DNA of 64,000 nucleotides from assembly GCF_963576545.1 (NCBI RefSeq), contig NC_083655.1, forward strand, positions 2,951,182 through 3,015,181. Reading direction: 5' to 3'. The DNA comes from Limanda limanda (taxonomy: Eukaryota; Chordata; Actinopteri; Pleuronectiformes; Pleuronectidae). Made by a program: the position numbers and the translations under genes. The notes under the pieces were generated by a model that saw only the letters and a list, made by a program, of their open reading frames with translations, searched no databases and had not been told where the DNA came from. Shown here piece by piece: positions 54,375-64,000 of the stretch; position 1 is the first letter of the stretch, and each line of letters begins with the position of its first letter.

Positions 54375-57142
54375 CATACATGAAGAGGGACTCACACAGG
54401 CAGGACATGGAAACACTGAGCGCTCCACTGAGCTTCACTCTGAGCGTCAGGAGCCGGGTGTCGACTCCCATTAGTTTCAAAGTGAAGCAGAAAAAAGCTC
54501 CGAACAAACGTTTCAGTTAGAAAATTTAGTTCTTAGCAACAAAACAGAAACGTGTATGTTTCATGTCCGGGAGTGAAAATAATGAAATGTTATCCTTTTG
54601 ACGGTTGATGTCATAAATGTGACTGTACAGTTATGAAGGGTATTATAATATGACTTGTTCTCATTTAACCCTAAACCACAATCTTGACACTGGAGGCAGC
54701 AGATCAGGGAAAAGCCTAAATAATAATCAGGCAAACTAATGACCCAAAGCTCCAGAACAGCCACTGAATTAATCTAGAAGTGAGAATTGTGTGTGTTTAG
54801 TTATTAATCAATCTGATGCTTCCATATTGATTTATTTAGATTACCCAGTTTGAGGTAATTCCCTGCTGTCGATGTTTTTCTCCTTCATCTACCTGCAGCT
54901 TTCTGATGGAACTGGAACCCAGCATCACTCCACTCATCCCTCAGAGGAGCAGAGATTCTCCAGGAAGTGAAGCTGCAGGTCGTCCATCAGGAGTTTTCCC
55001 TCTGGCCCCCCCGTTCACATCCAAACCCCCTTTTCCAGAGATGTTCGATCTCAAGGCCCCGAACCCCTCGGGTCCCCGGTTGCCAGGTTTCAGAATTCGA
55101 CTGGGCGCACGTTCTCCAAACAATCTCAATCAATCCACACTTGTGCTGTATTTTGCCAGACATTGTGCTTCTTCCAGATGTTATGCAAACGTATTTCCAC
55201 TAAACCTCTGGGTTGCTAGGATTTGGATTCAGCTGGGACTGTTTTCTGCCTGCGTGCCGGCCAAATGGGAAAAATGAATTTCCACCAAACTTTCTCTGGG
55301 ATCGTCCGTCTGGTTGTGACAAAAAGAGGAGCTTCTGGGTTGCCAGGTCTGGAGCTGGAGGAGTTTCTTTCCATGGAAACAAAACCCTGATGACGGTTTT
55401 CTGCTCGGATCAGATCATACGACGTGTGAAGCTGCTTCCAGAGATGCAACAGATCTCCGGAGAATCTCTGGAGAACGTAAATGTCAGTTTTTAGTGGAAA
55501 TCCTTCAGAGGTGATGTCTAAAAAAGGCTTAAGTGAACGTCACCTGACAAAGAGACCAAAATAAATCCATCAATGGGATCCTGAGGTGAAGTTTTGCTTC
55601 ACTTCAGGTTTCAGTTTCCAGGGAAACACCAGAACAGATGTGAACTGGTCCAGTTGCAGCTTCACTCCCCACAGCTTTGCTCCGTTATTAAATTATCCCC
55701 TTTCCACCTGCAGACCTTTTCACAAGTGGGAAACTTTTTTTTCTCCTCCAAGTTAAACTTTTAAGTGTTGAAATTATTCTGCGAGTTTCTGATTTTGCTC
55801 AATTTAACCACATTTAAGTGATATTGAGGGAAAGAAAAAATCCAGCTTCACCTTTCAAACCCAAAATATGACTTTGATCGTTTAATCCCCCTCAAGTGGA
55901 AAGAGATTTAAAGTTTAATTAATTGGATTTGAAGTCGGCCATTAGCTGAGCCACATTCACATGCTTCTGCAGTGCGGTGGACTAATTGTTACCGGTGTGA
56001 CCCGGACTTTCCAGAGCTTTGACAATAACACGCTCATTAATCTCCTGTATCCCATCTTATCTGTGGCAGCAGAGACCCAGCAGTGCACTTGTCACCGTGC
56101 ACATCCTGCTGGGTGCATGAAGGGAAAGATGGGGAGTCTGCTATTGTAAGAGCAGGCTGTTTGTTCACATTAGTCAGGGATGATATCATGAGTCAGCTCC
56201 GTTATGAACCAGATGTTTAAAGTACCTGGTCTGTTATTAGCTCCTGTGTGATCAGGATGTAAACTGCTGCCTCTGATTGTTATGATCCTCAGACGTGGAA
56301 ATAAAGATAAAGGAAATACTGTTTGATATAAATCAATAATCTGAACGATATACAGAGATTTATACACAAAGGAAAAAGTTGTCTTTGACTTATCAACCAT
56401 TCTAAGAACTTTACAGTACAAGTCACATTCAGCACAGGGATCGAACCACCGACCTTCTATTTAAAGGATGACCCGTTCTATACTTTGGAGTTCATCATAG
56501 AGTCACAATTTCTCTCTGTCGTTGTTCTTTCACACTTCAACTTTGCTCCATCAATAAAAGCTTGATGCCCAGAAATATCTTCAATATAAAAAATAACGTA
56601 AGAAAATCTATTTCCAAAGCCAAATCCTAAAAAAGACCATTTAACTTCAGATCATTTGCCTGTAGTCACATGTACGATTGTGTGAGCACAGATTAACTCA
56701 CACGTTCTGATTAACGTCTCCTTTTTCTATCACTCAGTTTAACACACACACACACGCACACACACACTTTAATGCTGGCAAACACACACTCCCAGTCGCA
56801 CAGGAATGCAACCTTTACAGGCATCATAAATTCCTGCACATTCAGTCATATGTCGGACGCCATCGGTGCCAACTGTCGTCTGAAACCTCGAGCTTCTCCA
56901 GACGGAGCATTCCTCTGGACCGAGGAGAAGTGACGAGGACAAGAGAAGAAACGTCTCTTCTCCTCTGGACTGAGGAGAAGAGAGGAGGAGAAGACACGTC
57001 TGCTGAGAAGAGAGGAGGAGGAGAGACGTCTCCATATCTAATTCAAAGTCACAGTGTTTAATACTTTGACTTCAACAAGACGCATCTCGCTGTGTAAACC
57101 TGAAGGTGTTTATGATAAAAAAGAAAAGAAAAGAAAGCTTAA

Positions 57143-57250
<108 letters not shown>

Positions 57251-57782
57251 CCGTATCAACAGATGTGAGTTGCTGAGGTCGCCTCAGTGGAAGTGTTAAA
57301 GATTTTAAGAAGCAGCTACCATGAACAAACACACTCCCCACTGTTAGGAACACCAGGGATTGTGCACACACACACACACGCACACACACAGACACACACA
57401 CACACCTTTGTGTCAGGCCTGCAGACTGGTAGTGGCACACAGATGTAAACCAGACCTCAGCTGGGTGGCAGGGAGGGGGGCTACACTCTTCCGGTAGTTG
57501 AAATCGAGAGTTTAATAATGTGTGTGTGTGTGTGGGTGTTTATGTGTGTGTGTGTTTTGCTTTGATGCTGAATATTGATAAAGAGTTTGACAGACATGGT
57601 TTTAAGCAGCGGGAGGAAACTCACTAAAGTTACTGTTGTGCTGCAGCAGGAGTAAAGAATGCAGAGCTGAGGTTTATGAATTTTCCACCTTTAGATATGG
57701 ACAACAATAAAGGCTATAACTATTATGTTACATGTTATATAAAGATATATATATATATCCAGCATGTACATTTACTATTAGC

Positions 57783-57830
57783 ATCCAGCCACCAGGGGGC
57801 CATCCAGATGTTTTGGCTCCACTCTTGGGA
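57783..57830. repeat. Dispersed repeat fragment
   Basis: CAGCCACCAGGGGGCCATC and AGATGTTTTGGCTCCACTCT form a short piece of a dispersed fish repeat. Confidence 0.4.
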
Positions 57831-60756
57831 GTAGTATGGAAACATTTTAAATTGTATAACTAACAAACAAGATTCTAAATGAGGGTTTATACAGCGATAT
57901 ATAAAACTATATTAATAGGTGTTTTACTTTGTGCCACATCACCAGTAAATATCTGCTGGTGAAACTGATTCAATCAGACGTTAAACTGTAAAAAAAAAAC
58001 ACTTTTGAAAAGGTTTTGAAAAGCTGAACATCTTTTCTGTTTGTTCAGAAAAACACTTCAGATATCAGCGTCGCTCATTCAACAACAACAAGAACAGTTT
58101 TTGTTCTCTGGCCAACTTTCCCTCCACATCTCTGCAGAGTCTAACGTGGTAAAAGGGAGATAATTAGAACCAGAGCAGACGATTGTCTTCAGTCCCAGAA
58201 GAACGACGTAGAAACTGAATCAGTATCTAGACAGCAGCGTCGCATCCAAGAGGAGAAACAAAAAGAGAATCCACCGATGCTCATCAGTGGAAATGAAATG
58301 CACCAGGTGAAGACCAATGGTTTGAGAAAAGGAATTTCCGATCTACAGGAGCGAGTGAATTAGGTTTGGTTTGTAAAAACGTAAAGTCTGGACCTGTTTA
58401 ATCGATTGAGACTTTAATAGACGGGTCCCTGATCTCATTAGATCCCGACAGATTTATAAATTTGTCGATAACTATCGGCAGAAACGAGCCTTTCACAGAT
58501 ATATCGGTGTATTTTACAGAATTAAATGCCAACAGTCCCTCAGTATCAGCCGTGTAAAGTGTCTCCAGCTCTGACTGAGCTCTGCTTGTGTTCTTATCTC
58601 GCTCCTTGAAGAAGCAGAGCAGTCTGGGGGAATAGGAAGCTCTGCTCTGATGAACGTCTCCTTATCTGAGGGACTGATTTTTCCAGTCGACCTCTGAGAG
58701 GAAACAGCAGCTGGGAAATTCTTCAACAAATTCACTGTAATGTGGCAAATTAAATGATTGAAAGACACCAGAGCATTAATCTGGTTTATTATGTCTCAAT
58801 CTCTATTTCTCTGTTTATCTACACCTCTTTCTCCCAGAGCCACTAACAGATGATTATACTTAAAAGTTTGACTAATCAGAAGATATGAAGTTACACAAGT
58901 AACGTGATCGGACTCCAGCTTGTGTCCTTGCCTGCATGGAAACATTAGGAATTGTGTATGTGTGTGTTTGTGTGTCAGTGCAAAGTGTGTAACTGCCTTT
59001 CTTTCATTCATCTTGTTTGTTCCTGTTTACTCTCCACACAGGCAAACACAATTACACAACAAAACAAAATAACCACCTTCTTCCTGTCGACAATCTTAGG
59101 CCTTTTTTTCTTTCTGTGTAGTTTCCTCCACGCGTTGCAGAGCTCTGTTACCTTTTAAGGAAGCAGCAGCATGAAGCTGCACTGAGCTGATTTAGTATTT
59201 GAAATGTTGTACAAGTTGTTTATGATGTTCAATTAATCCTCGTTTAATATTTTCACATTTAAATGAACAAGATATAACATCAGCAGCAATCAATCCAAAC
59301 AATAACAAAATACCTGATTTAATATATATTGTGAAAAATTGTTGGATCATAAGTTTCAAATGAAATCTACCTGACGTTTCTCTGTCGTAAATTAATTCCA
59401 CCGATGAGGTCATATAGGTGTAGTCGTTTTAAGACATTTTAATAAAGAACTGCTACATATTATATCTTTATATTTGCAACAGATACTAATTCACATAAAT
59501 ATAATAACTAAAATATGGTTTACTCTAAAAAAATCAGTTCTTAAACGGTTGAATCATTTATTGGCTATGATTTCTTCAAATGAGTTTTGATTTTTTAAGT
59601 GCAAAATACCACAAAGCCTCAGACTTTATCTATTTACTCATTTATTGACTTTTAGCTTTGACCTTGCTTCCAAATTTGAAATGAAAAACATTCATTTTAA
59701 GGTGCTTATATTCTTCTCCTGGCAGCTACAGTGTTTATCCTTGGTTCCAAACTAAAGTTGTACTTCACTTATTAAAAATCATAAAAAGTCTAAAACTAAA
59801 TCAATCACTGAACATGTGAAATTTGAGCGATGCTTCTCTGCAGTGAGTTTCAGTCTCCAGTAAATCCTGGATTCTCCTCGTCCCAAGAGCTCGGGTGAAA
59901 ATGAGTTACACTGAAAACCGCTGTGAAGTGTAATGAATGCAATCAGGAAACTCGCTCGTGGTGGTTCAGTCCGACAGTGACGAAGCAGGAAAAGTTACGT
60001 CTCTGGAGCGTTGGAGCCATTTCCCCCCCGCTGCTCTTCATATCAGCTGACCTACTTCCCCGTGTGGACTCGTTCAAAAGGGCACCGGCTAAACCAATTA
60101 ACAACGGGGATCATTAAAGTGACTTTGAAACTTTGAAGGGACAGAGGCAGCCGTGGCCCTGCGGCTATTCCTTTATTTTACTGCCTCTCTTGTGTAGATA
60201 TCAGGTCGTGTCGTCCGTGAGTCATCGGGGGAAAAGCTCGCGGTGATTCTCGCCAAATTCTGAGCTCTGACATCAGCTTCAGCTCCGTATGAATCAAGTT
60301 GAAAGAGAGTGAGGAGCACAGGCCTTTCAGGGAAGGAATCCTGGAAGAGAAACACCTTCCATCTGGCTTCATGAACCTCTGGTGGTGAAGGTAACAGAGA
60401 CGTATTATTCTTTCTGCTCAATCATCACATCTTAATGTTTCTGCAGTGGATTTTTGCATTTAGCTTTTATTCTACCAGACGTTTTGGGTTTTTGCTGAAA
60501 AGTGTGATTGAGAAAAAACAGATTCCTGATAATCTCATCTCTCACTCAGCAGATGATGTTTGGTCACTGTTGGACTTTACAAACTTCTCTGACCTGTGTG
60601 GCCGCTCTGCTCAGGTTCTGAGGATATCACTTACAGGTAATGAAGGCCCCCCAACCCCCACCCTTATTCTCCAGAGCCTCCACACAAACCACTAATGCCT
60701 TTCCCACAGGGATTAACTGTGTCTGGGTGCATCTATGATTGTAGATATTTTTGGCC

Positions 60757-60760
<4 letters not shown>

Positions 60761-60795
<35 letters not shown>
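60761..60795 (+). repeat. (TG)n microsatellite
   Basis: 35-base TG run. Confidence 0.95.
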
Positions 60796-60797
<2 letters not shown>

Positions 60798-60987
60798 ATG
60801 GCTGAGTTATCTCCAAGGTAGCGGCGAAGGCCTTGTGGAGGTGAGTGATGTTTGGCAGCTGACGGATGCAACATTCCATCACATTCATCTTTTAGTCAGA
60901 AATAATACAAAGAGTAGGAAAATCAAATGAATCCCAGAGAGACTGAGGGTGAGGCGTGGTGAGCGGAGGTCACTTGTTAGGCTGATT

Positions 60988-61040
60988 AAGCTAGCTGTTT
61001 CCACCTGTTTTCAGTCTTTATGCTAAGCTAAGCTAAGCGA
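60988..61040. repeat. Dispersed repeat fragment (AAGCTAAGC motif)
   Basis: AGCTAGCTGTTTCCACCTG, then CAGTCTTTATGCTAAGCTAA, is a very widespread fish repeat of unclear class. Confidence 0.5.
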
Positions 61041-62704
61041 CTCATTAATAGACTGAACTTAAACATGTACGCCAATGCAAAAGTGCCTGAAACCTGTATT
61101 CTCAGAAATTACCAGCAGAGGGCGACCCAACTTTGACCTGAGTGGAGGTCACTCACACACAAACAAACACACACACACAAGCACACGCATCGTTTTCAAC
61201 ACACTAAGATGGAGCTGGACAAAAGGACAAATTCAATGTTTTGAAACTCGAGGGGTGGAGTCGTGTTACTTCACTTAATCCTCAGATCTGAACGTGGAGT
61301 CGAAGCTGAAATCCTTCTGCTCCGTGACGCTCAGGAGGAACATGATTGCTCTGTGACTTGAGACTACGACCTTTTCACTGTGGAGGCGAACAGCCGCAGC
61401 ATCTCAGTCTCTTTTTTCACATGTGTTTTCTCATTCACACACACACAGACACACACATACTGCTGCTCTGTGAATGAGATCAGAGTGAGAGCACCACACT
61501 GACAGAGCAGCGCTGTCACCACAGAAGGTTTCACTCTGATCCCAGAGCAGATTCAAAGTGTCCAGAGACCTGCGGGGGCTCGTCCGGGCTCCCATGGATG
61601 TTCTCCAGTTACAGGGAGGCGTGGGTGCTCTCTCTCCGTCTCCCTCCGTCTCGCTCCGTCTCTACGAAAACACTCGTCCTCTCCAGCGCTCCATGACATC
61701 GGCAGCGAGTCGCCCACTGCTGCTGCTCAGGTTCCATCACCTGGAATTTCATTTGACGGACAAAACATCCGCTTTATGTTCATTGAACCAAAAAGGTTCA
61801 AATCTGGAGGAAGACTCAGTTTTTCCTCGACTTTGATGAATCTTGTGTTTCCTGCTGGGACGGAGAGGACGTCTTTTGAATGATGTCATCACCATGACCA
61901 CAGATTTTGGGGATTTGGGGAGGCAGAGATAGATCTGAGTTCTGTTGGAGGAATCTTTAAAAGATGATACAATGAAATCATCATGCATTTATCAGAACAG
62001 ACATTTTTAACCGCTTTCACATTTTCTGTCCACAAAACAAAAGCCTATGAATGAGACCATAGTGGTGTTGCATCATTAACACTGAGCTCTGACCTTTTCC
62101 AAAGCCTCTTATCTGAAATGAAGATCACGAACCGCGGAGGAATCTGATATTCGAGGCGTTGCACTGTGGAAGTGAGGGAGCTGGATCCTGTCAGCTGCTT
62201 CCTTCCAAGACAGATCTCCCATTTAAAATGTCCACAGAGGGAAGCCGGCTCAGGAACATCCTCTCCTGCCCTGCACCCCAATATCCTGATGAGCTAGTGT
62301 TTCCTCAGACGCCTCTGACAATCAAATCCTGCAATAAAAAACAAATGAATGCAATGAAAAAACACCAAATTATTTAAATTATGACTCAGATGTTGGACCT
62401 GGTGTGTTGGATTTCTACTCTACAAGCTGATTTATTACTCTACTCAAAATAGTGATGATTCCAAACACATGTAGTGTGATGCGAGTGATGAATAACGTAA
62501 AATAATGATGAAAATAGAAAAAATAAATCATGAAAATCCTACTGTGTTGCCAGCTGAGTGATGAGACATGTCAGGTTTATGGATAAATGCCACGTGTGCA
62601 TCATCACCGCCTGTTTCCCGTGAGGAGAAACACAGTTTATCAACCACACGAGTTGTGAAGAAGAGACGGGACCTGATTTTAGTTTAATTTTCTCCACAGG
62701 GCCG

Positions 62705-62776
62705 TCCTCCTCCTCCTCCTCCTCCTCCTCCTCCTCCTCCTCCTCCTCCTCCTCCTCCTCCTCCTCCTCCTCCTCC
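62705..62776 (+). repeat. (TCC)n microsatellite, 72 bases
   Basis: Pure TCC run; read as poly-Gly, poly-Glu/Arg or poly-Ser depending on frame, with no support as a gene. Confidence 0.97.
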
Positions 62777-64000
62777 GTTCACCCCTCCGCACGTCGACCT
62801 CCTCTCGGCCTTGGCAGCCTTGATGTGCAGCAGATTCACGGCCTCACACATTCCTGAATCCTCCTCATTCCAAAGAAACACGTCGGTTTCATGGTGAACA
62901 TCAGACGCAGGATTAAAGTCTGTTCAGTGATTGTAGAGCAGTTCAGTTCATCGTCTCTGAGGAAAGAGTGACTTGGATTTGGATTTTAAAGAAAGTACCA
63001 GATGAAGAATTTAGTTCTGTAGATTATTCAGTTCATTTTCTTGCTTTTTCTTCATCACTTTCTTACGTACAAAATGAAATAAATAGTCCAACTGTCTCTT
63101 TCTTTTGTCTGTCAGCTCCACAGAGTGTGAATAAAGATGTTACTCCTCTTTCTCTCACTATCCAGAAAAAACAACCGACCAATCACGAGTCAGTCTCAGC
63201 TGTCAATCATCATGTTTCACCCCAAAAGGTAAATGTTAGAACAACTAGTAGAAGCCTGAACCTGGTCCTGTAGTCAATCGCTCTACCAGCAGAAAGAAGC
63301 ATGAACACGACGCCACCAGCAGGAGACAGTCGGTTCAACTGGAAACAGAAAGAGGTTTAGACACTGAAATATATATGATTGAGTAATGCACCATAAAATT
63401 GCTCAATTAATAATGAATTAAGAGTCTCCAGGTCCCACCAGCGTCTCTGTGAGGACGGAATGAATGAAGTCTCTCGTGTGATGACTGAATCTCTGTGACA
63501 GTCGGAGTTTAAAGTTCAAGGTTTGTCTCATATTTCCACTATCGGAGCGATGGATGATGTGAACTGGGAACAGGAGAAGTTTAATTAAAGAAAGTTGCAT
63601 CGAACAAGCTGCTTCACCTTCTTTCCTCTTAATGAATCTGATGTTAAATGTTAATGACACATCTTCCTCCATCACTTTGAATCAGACTTTTACCTCTATG
63701 TTGCTTTCAGAGCTAAATAAACTCATCTCGTGGAAACCAGATCGTTCCCTGGTCTCAGATGATTCATCCTCTTTCCCTCCTCAATAATCTTTAGGATTCT
63801 GCAGGGTGGGGGGGGAGAGAATGCAAGAACAATGGAATTTGGATTTAACGACACAATCCTCACTCTTCCTGTGGAGCGCTGCCATGGCAACGCAGACAAC
63901 ATCAGGGAGGATGCTGGGATTTTAATAGCAATGAATTAAGGTCAGAACCTCTGCAGGTGTTGCACCACATCAAGTCATATTACAGAGCACACGTCCAAAT

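Noticed and set aside
54906..55277. 123-codon open frame on the + strand
   Set aside because: Covers an old repeated segment; no recognisable protein features, and the opposite strand is also partly open.
56425..56475. tRNA-like GGGATCGAACCACCGACC stretch
   Set aside because: Resembles a T-arm sequence, but no full cloverleaf can be formed around it; more likely a piece of a dispersed element.
60435..60695. Possible + strand exon ending near an ACAG|GTAATG donor
   Set aside because: The reading frame has no recognised motif and no partner exon; evidence too weak to list.

Overview
The window looks like a piece of a ray-finned (probably teleost) fish genome. It has small phase-0 collagen exons in short AT-rich introns, very long CT, CA and TCC microsatellites, and remnants of Tc1-like, Harbinger-like and non-LTR elements of the kind common in fish. 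There is one 200-base assembly gap (11490-11689). No bacterial-type gene organisation is present.

The one gene I recognise is col15a1, encoding the alpha-1 chain of collagen XV (a multiplexin: basement-membrane zone collagen and chondroitin-sulfate proteoglycan). It lies on the minus strand from about 42.0 kb down to 523 and runs off the left edge. I could join 32 coding exons in frame, giving 835 residues, plus one 129-base optional-looking exon. In order: signal peptide (exons 1-2, 41.5-41.75 kb); a 25.1-kb intron 2; a thrombospondin-N-terminal-like (TSPN) domain (exons 3-6, 16.4-10.7 kb); an acidic linker with Ser-Gly glycosaminoglycan sites (exons 7-9); then interrupted Gly-X-Y collagen (exons 10-32, 7.3-0.5 kb). 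The C-terminal trimerisation and endostatin-like domains are not in the window. The assignment rests on the TSPN sequence and on the PRPHCKM segment of the last exon, both of which match vertebrate collagen XV as I remember it.

From about 42 kb to 64 kb (upstream of the gene) and inside intron 2 I see mostly repeats and unique non-coding sequence. Exceptions are a single exon-like segment on the minus strand at 52.75-52.90 kb, of unknown identity, and a small CpG-rich patch at 25.7-26.0 kb. Mobile-element remnants include a Tc1-like fragment carrying a poly(A) signal at 1-430, a second Tc1-like 3' end at 34.07-34.70 kb, a 914-bp Harbinger-like element with perfect 19-bp terminal inverted repeats at 43.48-44.40 kb with a retroposon nested inside it, and several MITE-like fragments.

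The most interesting observation is the 129-base exon at 5223-5351, made of a hexanucleotide repeat. It would insert a 43-residue (Ser-Gly)-rich segment into an otherwise continuous triple helix. It is in phase 0, flanked by splice-site sequences, and can be skipped without breaking the Gly-X-Y register.
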